Origin: Selenomonadales bacterium
GTDB lineage: Bacteria > Bacillota > Negativicutes > RGIG982
Assembly (NCBI GenBank): GCA_017390595.1
Contig: JAFPBC010000133.1
Span: forward strand, 1 to 17,948
Length of the DNA: 17,948 nt
Direction: 5' to 3'
The notes under the pieces were generated by a model that did no database searches, was not told the DNA's origin, and saw nothing but the letters and a program-made list of their open reading frames with translations. Shown in pieces: positions 8,385 to 16,435 of the stretch; position 1 is the first letter of the stretch; each line of letters starts with the position of its first letter. The translations under genes and the position numbers were made by a program.

Positions 8385-8592
8385 GTAGTTTAAAGGGAAT
8401 TATACCTCTGCTGTGTGCGATTATCGTTGATGTGTTTTGAGCCAACACATCACGATAGGGCTATTAATACTCCGCTTGCAGGATGATACCTCCGATTTTT
8501 CGCGAGGGACACAAAGCATTCGGGATTATGCCCACCTGCTTAGGCAGGTTCAAAACGACAACGAGAAACGGCATGATGGAGGGTAAGTCCTA
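8385..8592 (+). ncRNA. ssrS: 6S RNA
   Basis: This RNA of about 200 nt imitates an open promoter and binds the housekeeping RNA polymerase holoenzyme. No ORF explains the stretch. It has a promoter at its start and a terminator at its end, and it lies between aspS and rarA, a known site of the 6S gene in Firmicutes. The fold I can draw is a long closed rod. The closing stem pairs 8405-8415 with 8572-8582. A side hairpin with a 7-nt loop lies on the 5' side (8423-8456, 13 pairs and one bulge), and a second on the 3' side pairs ACCTGC with GCAGGT (8534-8549). An inner stem pairs GGGC 8458-8461 with GCCC 8530-8533. An AU-rich internal bubble (TATTAATACT against GGATTAT) follows, then an apical CCTC/GAGG hairpin. 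The exact 5' and 3' ends are inferred. Identity rests on context and fold, not on a model search. Confidence 0.82.
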
Positions 8593-8637
8593 AAGATATA
8601 AAGAATGCTTCGGCATTCTTTATATCTTATTTTTTTA
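8593..8637 (+). terminator. Intrinsic terminator of 6S RNA (and perhaps of the upstream operon)
   Basis: A perfect 16-bp stem pairs 8593-8608 with 8613-8628 around a C(TTCG)G tetraloop, followed by ATTTTTTT. It is the only terminator between rel and rarA that I can see, so it may also end read-through transcripts from aspS. Confidence 0.93.
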
Positions 8638-8672
8638 TCTGAAACGAATCAGAATTGAGTGGAGGACGATCC

Positions 8673-9986
8673 ATGGACTCGATTGATCTATTTTCCAATA
8701 TAGAACCGCAAACTACATATACCAAAGAACCTTTGGCGGTACGGATGCGTCCGAAAACGCTTGCCGATTTTATCGGACAGCATGAAATAGTAGGACAGAA
8801 ACGCTACCTAAGACGCATGATAGACAGCGATAATATCCCATCGTGCATCCTTTACGGACCTCCCGGAACGGGGAAGACGACGCTTGCGGAGATCATTGCC
8901 AATCAGACACGCAGTTATTTTGAAAAGCTCAATGCTGTCGCGGCAGGTATCGCGGATGTGCGCAAGATCGTCGATCTGGCCAAATCGAGACTGAGACAAG
9001 AACGCAAACGTACCGTTCTCTTTATCGATGAGATACATCGTTTTAACAAAAGTCAGCAAGATATCTTGCTTCCGTACGTGGAAAACGGCATCGTTACGCT
9101 CATCGGTGCAACGACGGAGAATCCGTTCTTCTCTGTCAATTCACCGCTCCTTTCGCGTATGCGTGTCCTTCGATTCCGCAAACTGGAAGCTGATGAAGTC
9201 GTCTTGCTCTTGAAACGAGCACTCACGGATACGGTAAACGGACTAGGCAAAAAACAGCTCTCTTGTGATGATGAAGTGCTCAAACGCATCGCAGAAGTCG
9301 CAAGCGGAGATGCCAGAACAGCGCTCAACCTCTTGGAAGAATGTTCGATGATGGTCGAAGATGACGGTATCATAGAACCAGAGTATATCGACGAAGTCAT
9401 GGGCGAGAAGATACAGTACTACGATAAAAACGGCGACAACCATTACGATGTTGTATCTGCTTTCATCAAAAGCATGCGCGGTAGCGATGCCGATGCGGCA
9501 CTGCATTACCTTGCACGCATGATCAGCGCAGGGGAGGACCTCAACTTCATCGCACGTCGTATCGTTATCTGTGCATCAGAAGATGTCGGCAACGCAGACC
9601 CGCAGGCACTTGTCGTAGCGATGGCTGCCGCGCAAGCCGCACAGTTCGTCGGTTTTCCCGAAGCACGGATACCGCTTGCGCAGGCTGTCACGTACATTGC
9701 CTCCGCGCCGAAAAGTAACGCAGCCTACGTGGGTATAGATGAAGCTTTGTCGGATGTGCGTCACCGCGACTGTGGTACCGTACCGCTTCATCTTCGTGAT
9801 GCGCATTACAAAGGCGCAAGACAGTTCGGTCATGGTGATGGGTATCTCTATCCGCATGACTATCCCAATAACCATGTACAGCAACAATATCTCCCTGATA
9901 AACTTACCAAAGCAACTTATTACCGTCCAACGAATAACGGATATGAACAGAATATCAAAGACATAAAAAATAAACGTAAAAAATAA
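8673..9986 (+). CDS. rarA: Replication-associated recombination protein A (RarA/MgsA), AAA+ ATPase
   Basis: A 437-residue clamp-loader-like AAA+ ATPase acting at stalled replication forks and single-strand gaps; family members form tetramers and bind SSB. Walker A GPPGTGKT is at 62-69, Walker B in VLFIDEIHRF near 119, and sensor 1 in GATTENPFF near 150. The C-terminal tetramerisation region follows, with signature segments GSDADAALHYLARM and GNADPQALVVAMAAAQA. The tail ends in a short basic run (KNKRKK). The first residues include SIDLF at 3-7, which resembles a sliding-clamp-binding pentapeptide. ATG 8673 is chosen because GGAGGA (8661-8666) lies 6 nt upstream; an in-frame TTG at 8655 has no ribosome site. 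No promoter is obvious between the 6S terminator and this gene. In many Firmicutes an Rrf2-family regulator gene follows rarA; here nifS follows directly after a promoter. Confidence 0.96.
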   Translation: MDSIDLFSNIEPQTTYTKEPLAVRMRPKTLADFIGQHEIVGQKRYLRRMIDSDNIPSCILYGPPGTGKTTLAEIIANQTRSYFEKLNAVAAGIADVRKIVDLAKSRLRQERKRTVLFIDEIHRFNKSQQDILLPYVENGIVTLIGATTENPFFSVNSPLLSRMRVLRFRKLEADEVVLLLKRALTDTVNGLGKKQLSCDDEVLKRIAEVASGDARTALNLLEECSMMVEDDGIIEPEYIDEVMGEKIQYYDKNGDNHYDVVSAFIKSMRGSDADAALHYLARMISAGEDLNFIARRIVICASEDVGNADPQALVVAMAAAQAAQFVGFPEARIPLAQAVTYIASAPKSNAAYVGIDEALSDVRHRDCGTVPLHLRDAHYKGARQFGHGDGYLYPHDYPNNHVQQQYLPDKLTKATYYRPTNNGYEQNIKDIKNKRKK

Positions 9987-10006
9987 TTATTTTCCGTTAG
10001 TAGCTA

Positions 10007-10035
10007 TTGACAATGTGGTGAGAATCTGTTATTTT
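10007..10035 (+). promoter_or_regulatory. Promoter of the nifS-iscU-mnmA operon
   Basis: Perfect TTGACA (10007-10012), a 17-nt spacer, and the extended -10 TGT-TATTTT (10027-10035). The predicted leader is about 90 nt and AT-rich. It contains ACATATA (10051-10057) and TATATGT (10081-10087) as an inverted repeat, and a nested TATAC/GTATA pair (10054-10058 and 10071-10075). AATGTGGT (10012-10019), on the -35 box, is repeated inverted as ACCACATT (10092-10099). Confidence 0.72.
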
Positions 10036-10133
10036 AATAATAGATAAAACACATATACTTAATAGGAAATGTATAAATGCTATATGTTTCAACCACATTA
10101 GCAATAAGACTATAACGATAAGGGGAAATGATT

Positions 10134-11306
10134 ATGAGAAAGGTTTATTTTGATCATTCGGCAACGACACCGACTGCTCCGGAAGTTGCCTCTTTGATGG
10201 TAGAATATATGACGACCCATTATGGCAATCCGTCGAGCGTGCACAGTTTTGGTCGTGAGACGAAAAAAGCACTTATCAAAGCACGTGCACAGGTGGCCGA
10301 GCTCATCGGTGCAAATCCGCTCGAGATTCTTTTCACGAGTGGCGGTACCGAGGCAGACAATATCGCTATTCGCGGTGTAGCCAAAGCGAATAAAAAACGC
10401 GGCAATCATATCATCACAACGCAGATCGAGCATCACGCTGTACTGCATGCGTGCGAAGCGCTTGAAAAAGAGGGTTTCCGCGTAACGTATGTACCTGTTG
10501 ATGAATATGCGCGAGTGAATCCGAAAGATATCGAAGACGCTATTTGCGATGATACGATCTTGATCAGCGTGATGTTTGCCAATAACGAAGTCGGTACACT
10601 TCAGCCGATCAAAGAGATCGGTAAGATCGCCAAAGAGCACGGTATCTACTTCCACACGGATGCGGTGCAGGCAGTCGGCAACTATCCGATCGATGTGAAT
10701 GAATACGGCATCGATCTCTTGACGATGTCGGCGCATAAATTCCACGGTCCGAAAGGTGTCGGCGCACTCTATATCAGAAAAGGCGTGAAGATCAGACCGA
10801 TCTCGTTCGGTGGTGCGCAAGAGCGTACACTTCGCCCGGGTACAGAGAATATCCCCGGTATCATCGGTCTCGGTAAGGCGGCAGAGATCGCTAAAGCAGA
10901 GCTCGAGGGTAAGATGGCACACTTGCAGAGACTTCGCGATAGACTCATAACAGGTATCCAAGAGCGTATCGATGAAGCGAAGCTCAACGGACATCCGACA
11001 GAGCGTATGCCGGGCAATGTAAACTTCAGTTTCCGTTATATCGAAGGAGAGGCACTCCTTCTCAATCTTGACCTGAGAGGCATCGCAGGTTCGAGTGGTT
11101 CGGCTTGTACGTCGGGCTCGCTTGATCCGTCGCACGTTCTCTTGGCGATGGGAATGACGCATGAGATCGCACACGGTTCGCTCCGACTCAGCTTGGGGCG
11201 CGATAATACAGACGAAGATGTGGACTACTGCTTGGAAGTTCTGCCCGAGATCGTGGCAAGACTGAGAAGTATGTCGCCACTCTACAACGGTAATAAGGAG
11301 GCATAA
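10134..11306 (+). CDS. nifS: Cysteine desulfurase, NifS/IscS family
   Basis: A 390-residue PLP enzyme that converts cysteine to alanine and holds the sulfur as an enzyme persulfide for Fe-S clusters and tRNA thiolation. The PLP-binding lysine is K202 in SAHKFHGPKG. The cofactor histidine lies in IEHHAVL (near residue 100), the Asp in HTDAVQAVG (near 180), and the catalytic cysteine is C325 in SGSACTSGS. Both the length and the active-site loop fit the NifS/IscS group rather than SufS. ATG 10134 is preferred because AAGGGGA (10120-10126) gives 7-8 nt spacing; ATG 10128 would leave 1-2 nt. It is followed by iscU after 3 nt and then mnmA, so it probably serves both an IscU scaffold and the MnmA thiouridylase. 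Control is unclear because no Rrf2-type repressor is encoded nearby. Confidence 0.96.
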   Translation: MRKVYFDHSATTPTAPEVASLMVEYMTTHYGNPSSVHSFGRETKKALIKARAQVAELIGANPLEILFTSGGTEADNIAIRGVAKANKKRGNHIITTQIEHHAVLHACEALEKEGFRVTYVPVDEYARVNPKDIEDAICDDTILISVMFANNEVGTLQPIKEIGKIAKEHGIYFHTDAVQAVGNYPIDVNEYGIDLLTMSAHKFHGPKGVGALYIRKGVKIRPISFGGAQERTLRPGTENIPGIIGLGKAAEIAKAELEGKMAHLQRLRDRLITGIQERIDEAKLNGHPTERMPGNVNFSFRYIEGEALLLNLDLRGIAGSSGSACTSGSLDPSHVLLAMGMTHEIAHGSLRLSLGRDNTDEDVDYCLEVLPEIVARLRSMSPLYNGNKEA

Positions 11307-11309
11307 CGT

Positions 11310-11687
11310 ATGTATACAGATAAAGTAATGGACCATTTCACGAATCCTCGCAATGTAGGAGAGATCAAAGACGCAAGCGGTGTCGGTGAAGTCGGCAACG
11401 CAAAATGCGGTGATATCATGAGGATCTACCTTGATATCGAAGATGATCGCATCAAAGATGTTAAGTTCAAAACATTCGGTTGCGGTGCAGCGATCGCAAC
11501 GAGCAGTATGGTGACAGAACTCGTTATCGGCAAGACGCTTAAAGAAGCGCTCGAAGTAACGAACAATACGGTGGCAGAAGCACTTGACGGACTTCCGCCG
11601 GCAAAGATGCACTGTTCGAACTTAGCGGCAGATGCGATGCATGCAGCGATCCAAGATTATATGAAAAAAGAGAAAGTGCAGGCATAA
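11310..11687 (+). CDS. iscU: Fe-S cluster scaffold protein, IscU type
   Basis: A 125-residue scaffold on which [2Fe-2S] or [4Fe-4S] clusters are built from the sulfur delivered by the cysteine desulfurase. The three conserved cysteines are present: C33 in NAKCGD (with the usual following Asp, D35), C58 in FGCGAAIA and C102 in KMHCSNLA. The protein lacks the insertion typical of SufU and has none of the extra C-terminal domains of NifU. LPPAK at 95-99 occupies the place of the LPPVK peptide that the HscA chaperone recognises in E. coli IscU; no hscA or hscB is in the window. It starts 3 nt after nifS with AAGGAGG (11295-11301) at 8 nt, and its stop abuts the mnmA start. This order couples sulfur donor, scaffold and tRNA thiolase. 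Confidence 0.94.
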   Translation: MYTDKVMDHFTNPRNVGEIKDASGVGEVGNAKCGDIMRIYLDIEDDRIKDVKFKTFGCGAAIATSSMVTELVIGKTLKEALEVTNNTVAEALDGLPPAKMHCSNLAADAMHAAIQDYMKKEKVQA

Positions 11688-12782
11688 ATGATGAAAAAGC
11701 AACGCGTTGTAGTTGCGATGAGCGGGGGAGTGGACAGTTCTTTAACTGCCGCTCTTTTGCTGCGTCAAGGCTACGAAGTAATCGGCGTTACGATGCGCCT
11801 TTGGAATGACCCGACGTTACCGAAAACTGAAGAAGACCCGTCACAGCGAGCTGTCGATGATGCGAAAGCCGTTGCCGATGCACTCGGTATCGAGCTTCAT
11901 GTCGTAGATTACTATGACTTATTCGAGGAGAAGATCGTTTCGTATTTTATCCGCGAATATCAGCGTGCGAGAACGCCGAATCCTTGTATCGTATGTAATC
12001 AGGAATTGAAGTTCGGTGCGCTTCTTGCCAAAGCACGTGAGCTTGGTGCGGATTATCTTGCAACAGGGCATTATGCACAGATAACGTACGATGAAGCGCG
12101 TGATGAATATTTCCTCCAAAAAGGTCTCGATCCGAAAAAAGACCAGTCGTATGTGCTGTATCACATGAAGCAGGATGTTCTCAGACACTTCTTGTTCCCG
12201 CTCGGCGGTATGGAGAAGAATGAAACGCGCCGTTTGGCAGAAGAGATGGCTCTTCCTGTTGCACATAAAAAAGAAAGTCAGGATATCTGTTTTATTCCCG
12301 ACAATGATTATAAGGGGTTCTTAGAGCGCCATTGTCCGAAGATGTTCCGTGCAGGAAAGATCATCGACATGAAAGGTAATGTGCTCGGGAAACATAACGG
12401 ACTTGCGCGTTATACCATCGGTCAGCGCAAAGGGCTTGGTATCGTAGCACCGCATCCGCTCTATGTTGTCGGTATGGATCAAAAGACGAATACGCTTTTT
12501 GTCGGCGAGAACAAGGACTTGTTTATCCATGAGCTGATCGCGGAAGATGTGTCGTTCGTTGCCAAAGAACCTCCGACAGAATCGTTTGTGGCAGAAGCGA
12601 AGATACGCTATGCCGCACCGCCCGCGCGAGCGCGCATCACACCGATGAAGAATTCTCGTGCGCTCGTATCGTTCGACGAACCGCAGCGTGCTATGACGCC
12701 GGGGCAATCGGTCGTATTCTACGATGGAGACACTGTTCTTGGCGGTGGCATCATTCGTGAACCGATCCGCGAAGATAAATAA
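11688..12782 (+). CDS. mnmA: tRNA-specific 2-thiouridylase MnmA
   Basis: A 364-residue enzyme that uses ATP and a protein persulfide to make 2-thiouridine at U34 of tRNA(Lys), tRNA(Glu) and tRNA(Gln). The PP-loop SGGVDS is at 12-17. The catalytic cysteine pair is C103 in NPCIVCNQELKFG and C201 in ESQDICFIP, matching C102 and C199 of the E. coli enzyme. C100 is an additional cysteine in the first motif. The central and C-terminal beta-barrel domains are complete (GLARYTIGQRKGLG; GQSVVFYDGD). The gene begins immediately after the iscU stop; ATG 11691 is an equal alternative start, and the ribosome site (AGG at 11680-11682) is weak, so translation is probably coupled. The sulfur presumably comes from the NifS encoded two genes upstream. 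A terminator follows. Confidence 0.97.
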   Translation: MMKKQRVVVAMSGGVDSSLTAALLLRQGYEVIGVTMRLWNDPTLPKTEEDPSQRAVDDAKAVADALGIELHVVDYYDLFEEKIVSYFIREYQRARTPNPCIVCNQELKFGALLAKARELGADYLATGHYAQITYDEARDEYFLQKGLDPKKDQSYVLYHMKQDVLRHFLFPLGGMEKNETRRLAEEMALPVAHKKESQDICFIPDNDYKGFLERHCPKMFRAGKIIDMKGNVLGKHNGLARYTIGQRKGLGIVAPHPLYVVGMDQKTNTLFVGENKDLFIHELIAEDVSFVAKEPPTESFVAEAKIRYAAPPARARITPMKNSRALVSFDEPQRAMTPGQSVVFYDGDTVLGGGIIREPIREDK

Positions 12783-12803
12783 ATATAGTGTAAGAGAAGA
12801 TCA

Positions 12804-12841
12804 CACCCTATTTGCCCGGATGACAAATAGGGTGAGTTTTT
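12804..12841 (+). terminator. Intrinsic terminator after mnmA
   Basis: An 11-bp stem pairs CACCCTATTTG (12804-12814) with CAAATAGGGTG (12824-12834) around a 9-nt loop, followed 2 nt later by TTTTT (12837-12841). It separates the sulfur-transfer operon from the ABC transporter genes. I see no good -35/-10 pair between it and base 12884, although TAATAT occurs at 12854-12859. Confidence 0.9.
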
Positions 12842-12883
12842 ACCTTGTGCAGATAATATTACCTTGAAGAAAGGAGGGGGCAT

Positions 12884-14626
12884 ATGCGTATTATTGAGTA
12901 TTGGAGGGTATTAAAGCCGTTTTTTAAAGAGCATTATCGGATATTCGTCGGCGGTGTATTGTTTTTGATCGTATCAGACCTTTTGCAGACGCAGCTTCCG
13001 CGTCTTGTCGGTGCGGCGGTCGATGAAGTTGCTGCAAGAGAGAATGTGTGGCAGAGTCTTGTGTATCTGCTTGCGGCAGGTTGTGGTATGGCTATTACGC
13101 GGTACGGATATCGCAGTTTTGTTTTGATAGGGATACGCAGGCTCGACTTTTATCTTCGAGGGAAGATATACGCACATGCGCTTCGGCGTCCGCTCGGATA
13201 TTTTGAAGAACATGGACCGGGGAAGGTACTTGCACTTATCAGCAACGATATTTTGGCTGTGCGTAACGCACTCGGTGTCGGACTTATCATTTTTCTTGAT
13301 GTCATATTGGTCGGGGCTATTTCTTTTTATATGATGGCTGAGATGCTTGATGCTTTTTTGACGATGCTTGCGATGATACCATTGGCTGTTATGCTCGTAT
13401 TCGTCACGCTTCGCAGTCGGATGATACATACACGATTCCAAGCTGTGCAAGCGCAATACAGTGATCTAACTTCGATGGTACAAGAACTGTTGAGCGGTAA
13501 TCGTATCATCAAATCGTTTGCGATAGAAGATAACGTGCTTGAGCAGTTTTCAAAAGTCAGCTATGAAGCGTACGAGAAGAATATGGCTCTTGCCAAGGTG
13601 CAGTCTTTTTTCGTGCCTGTCACGCAGCTGTTGCCGCTGGTCGGATATCTGGTCGTGCTATATTATGGAGGGCAGTATATCATGGCAGGCGATATGACAG
13701 TCGGCGAATTTACCGCGTTTATCGGGTATCTGGGGATGCTCATCATGCCTATCAGCGGTCTGGGGTATCTTATCAACATGGTTCAGCGCGGTGCGGCTTC
13801 GATGGATCGTCTGCTCGATTTTTTGGCAGGTGTGCAAGATGAAGCGGAGATCGGAGAAGGACAAGCGGTGCAAGGGACGGCTATCGAAGTGAGAAATTTG
13901 TCGTTTCGTTATCCGCAAGGTGAGAATGATTGTTTAAAAGATATTTCGTTTTCGATAGAGGCGGGCGGATTCGTCGGTATCGTCGGTATGACGGGGGCGG
14001 GCAAGTCGACTCTGTTGAAGCTGTTGCTGAAGTTGTATCCGATCGAACGTGGTACGATCTGTGTGAGTGGAGATGATATCACGACGCTCGATACGCATCA
14101 GCTTCGTCAGATGATGGGATATGTTCCGCAAGACAGTATGCTCTTTTCGCGGTCTATCCGTGACAATATTGATTTTGCAGGGAGCGGAGACGACAGCAAG
14201 ATCGGAGATATCCTTCACATGACATCGCTTGATCAGTGTATAGCCGAAAAAGAAGACGGGCTTGATACGCTTCTCGGAGAAAAAGGACATCGTTTATCGG
14301 GCGGGCAGAAACAACGTGTCGCGCTTGCACGTGCGCTTATCAAGCAGCCCAAGATATTGCTCCTCGATGATGTGTTCTCGGCACTCGATTATCAGACGCA
14401 GGAGCAGATTCTGTCGCGTATGCATGATATCACGGCAGGACGAACAGTGCTTCTCGTATCGCAAAGGATAGCCGCCGTGGAAAAGGCTGATATGATACTT
14501 GTTATGGAAGACGGTAAGATCGTTGAGAGAGGAACGCACGATTCTCTCTTAGCACAAAAAGGTCTCTATTATCAGCTCTATGCTCGTCAGTCGATGAAGG
14601 AAGGGGGCGAGCAAGATGAAAGGTAA
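12884..14626 (+). CDS. ABC exporter half-subunit with degenerate catalytic residues
   Basis: A 580-residue type IV ABC exporter half: six membrane helices (about 20-310), then a nucleotide-binding domain. Walker A GMTGAGKS is intact (K374) and the signature LSGGQ (471-475) is canonical. The Walker B end reads LLLDDVFSALD, with D496 replacing the catalytic glutamate, and the switch histidine is Q527 (VSQRIAAV). This is the pattern of the degenerate-site partner in heterodimers such as TM287/TM288 and BmrC/BmrD (YheI/YheH). The partner follows with an 11-nt overlap. The ribosome site AAGGAGG (12871-12877) is strong at 6 nt. The substrate cannot be read from sequence; family members export drugs, lipids or peptides. 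Confidence 0.93.
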   Translation: MRIIEYWRVLKPFFKEHYRIFVGGVLFLIVSDLLQTQLPRLVGAAVDEVAARENVWQSLVYLLAAGCGMAITRYGYRSFVLIGIRRLDFYLRGKIYAHALRRPLGYFEEHGPGKVLALISNDILAVRNALGVGLIIFLDVILVGAISFYMMAEMLDAFLTMLAMIPLAVMLVFVTLRSRMIHTRFQAVQAQYSDLTSMVQELLSGNRIIKSFAIEDNVLEQFSKVSYEAYEKNMALAKVQSFFVPVTQLLPLVGYLVVLYYGGQYIMAGDMTVGEFTAFIGYLGMLIMPISGLGYLINMVQRGAASMDRLLDFLAGVQDEAEIGEGQAVQGTAIEVRNLSFRYPQGENDCLKDISFSIEAGGFVGIVGMTGAGKSTLLKLLLKLYPIERGTICVSGDDITTLDTHQLRQMMGYVPQDSMLFSRSIRDNIDFAGSGDDSKIGDILHMTSLDQCIAEKEDGLDTLLGEKGHRLSGGQKQRVALARALIKQPKILLLDDVFSALDYQTQEQILSRMHDITAGRTVLLVSQRIAAVEKADMILVMEDGKIVERGTHDSLLAQKGLYYQLYARQSMKEGGEQDER

Positions 14627-16355
14627 CAGAAATCGTGTGTTCGATATCGGAAATGTCGGTCGCCTCTTGATACGATTCGCGAAACCGTCACGATATCTCT
14701 TCTTCCTTGCGGGCATCTTGATGCTGACGGCAACACTGCTCGATCTTTTCAGACCATACTTGCTCAAGGTAGCGATCGACGATGCTATCATGCAGAGTGA
14801 TATGGCAGGGCTATACGATATCATCATCGTCTATTTCGCATCGCTTATCGGAAGCGGTATCGTTATCTATGCACAGACGATGATATTACAGCACGTCGGG
14901 CAAAAGATCATCCATCAGATGCGCGAGCGTGTTCTAAAACATATCTTGTCACAGCCGTATGACAGCCTGCAAACAAAGTCGGTCGGTGCAATGCTGACGA
15001 ATGTGACAAACGATACGGAAGCGGTCAAGGAACTGTATACAGGCGTCTTGGTCGCATCGATCTGTGATGTGTTGATCGTGGTCGGTATCTTGATCACAAT
15101 GCTTATGATGAATTGGCAGTTGGCGATATTCGTCGTAGTGATGATGCCCGTACTGTTATGGGGGATAAGATGGTACAAACAGCATAGCCGCAGTGTATAT
15201 CGTGTGCTTCGCGAAAAAAACGCGCAGGTCAATATATATCTGCAAGAGAGTTTGCAAGGCATTGCGATCGTGAAGGCGTTTTCTCGATTGAAACAAAGCG
15301 AAGAAGAATTTCACTCAGTCAGTAGAGAGTATCTCGACGCAGGCGTACGAGAGATCAAAGTGACTGTTCTGTTTCGCCCGATGATAGATCTGTTTGCCAT
15401 TCTTGCTGTCGTATCGGTGCTTGTCATGAGCGGAACGGTAACGAGGGCGGGCGGAACAGAGATCGGTGTTATCGTCGCGTTTATCCGTTACACGGAAAAA
15501 CTGTTCTTCCCGATAAAAGACCTTGCGGAAAAATACAACCTTCTGCAATCTGCCTTGGCGGCAGCCGAACGCATCTATCATCTGTTAGAGGACGAGTCCG
15601 AGCCGCATGAAAAACGTATCGGTGAACGCATCGACAAAGTTCGTTCTATTGAGTTTCAACACGTTTGGTTCGCCTATGAAGGAGAAAACTGGGTCGTTCG
15701 TGATATATCTTTCCGCATCAACGAAGGCGAGTTTTGGGGGATAGCAGGCAAGAGCGGTGCAGGCAAGACAACGCTCATTCACTTATTGTTGGGCTTCTAT
15801 CAGCCGACACGTGGTCGTATCCTGCTGAACGGCAGATCGCTTGATGTCTATGATATCGAATCGGTCCGCCGTGCGATAGGACTGGTATTCCAGGATATCC
15901 ATCTGTTCAAAGGAACGATAGCCGATAACATCACTTTGTTCCGTCCAATGAAAGAGGCGAGCGTAGTGCGGGCGGCACAGACGGCAGGCATCGCAGAGAT
16001 GATAGACAGACTTCCGCGCGGATATCGGACAGACATCGGATACGACGGATTATCATTGTCATCGGGAGAACGACAACTGCTCTCGATGGCACGTGTGTTG
16101 GCGAGTGATGCCGATACGCTCATCCTTGATGAAGCGACATCGCATATCGACAGTCTGGCAGAACATCGACTGCAATGCGCCTTGGAAAGTGCGGCAAAAG
16201 AACATACCGTACTGGTGATAGCACACCGCTTATCAACGATCCGTGAGGCTGACGGTATCCTTGTCATGGAACAGGGAGAGGTCCGTGAACAAGGTACACA
16301 CGAAGAATTGGTAGCGAAACAGGGAATATATTATGATTTATGTCAAATCGGATAA
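14616..16355 (+). CDS. ABC exporter half-subunit with intact catalytic glutamate (heterodimer partner)
   Basis: A 579-residue half-exporter, with membrane helices in about residues 20-320 and then a nucleotide-binding domain. Walker A GKSGAGKT is intact (K384), Walker B ends in the canonical LILDEATS with E506, and the switch histidine is present (H537 in IAHRLSTI). The signature is altered to LSSGE (481-485). Together with the preceding protein this leaves one full ATP site (Walker A/B and His from this chain, LSGGQ from the other) and one impaired site. The start ATG 14616 overlaps the upstream gene by 11 nt, with AGGGGG (14602-14607) 8 nt upstream. No hairpin terminator is visible after its stop at 16355. 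A multidrug or lipid exporter of the BmrCD type is the closest family guess. Confidence 0.93.
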   Translation: MKGNRNRVFDIGNVGRLLIRFAKPSRYLFFLAGILMLTATLLDLFRPYLLKVAIDDAIMQSDMAGLYDIIIVYFASLIGSGIVIYAQTMILQHVGQKIIHQMRERVLKHILSQPYDSLQTKSVGAMLTNVTNDTEAVKELYTGVLVASICDVLIVVGILITMLMMNWQLAIFVVVMMPVLLWGIRWYKQHSRSVYRVLREKNAQVNIYLQESLQGIAIVKAFSRLKQSEEEFHSVSREYLDAGVREIKVTVLFRPMIDLFAILAVVSVLVMSGTVTRAGGTEIGVIVAFIRYTEKLFFPIKDLAEKYNLLQSALAAAERIYHLLEDESEPHEKRIGERIDKVRSIEFQHVWFAYEGENWVVRDISFRINEGEFWGIAGKSGAGKTTLIHLLLGFYQPTRGRILLNGRSLDVYDIESVRRAIGLVFQDIHLFKGTIADNITLFRPMKEASVVRAAQTAGIAEMIDRLPRGYRTDIGYDGLSLSSGERQLLSMARVLASDADTLILDEATSHIDSLAEHRLQCALESAAKEHTVLVIAHRLSTIREADGILVMEQGEVREQGTHEELVAKQGIYYDLCQIG

Positions 16356-16374
16356 GATTTTTTAAAAATAAAAG

Positions 16375-16403
16375 TAGACTAATCTTGTCTTCTATGATAT
16401 AAT
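16375..16403 (+). promoter_or_regulatory. Promoter of the siroheme reductase gene
   Basis: TAGACT (16375-16380), a 17-nt spacer and a perfect TATAAT (16398-16403) with the extended -10 TG (16395-16396). It lies in the 80-nt gap after the ABC genes, so the reductase is probably transcribed on its own. Confidence 0.8.
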
Positions 16404-16435
16404 AGAAATATCATTGATGGAGAGGATGACTTTGA

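Noticed and set aside
8420..8460. Strong hairpin at 8423-8456 read as a transcription terminator for aspS
   Set aside because: It is followed by AGGGCTATT and not a T-tract. It fits better as a side hairpin of the 6S RNA.
10110..11612. Open frame of about 500 codons on the minus strand across nifS and iscU
   Set aside because: It spans two clearly identified genes and the gap between them, its product resembles nothing, and it shows no ribosome site.
12783..12883. Promoter for the ABC genes
   Set aside because: TAATAT at 12854-12859 has no acceptable -35 box at 16-18 nt, since that place is inside the mnmA terminator.
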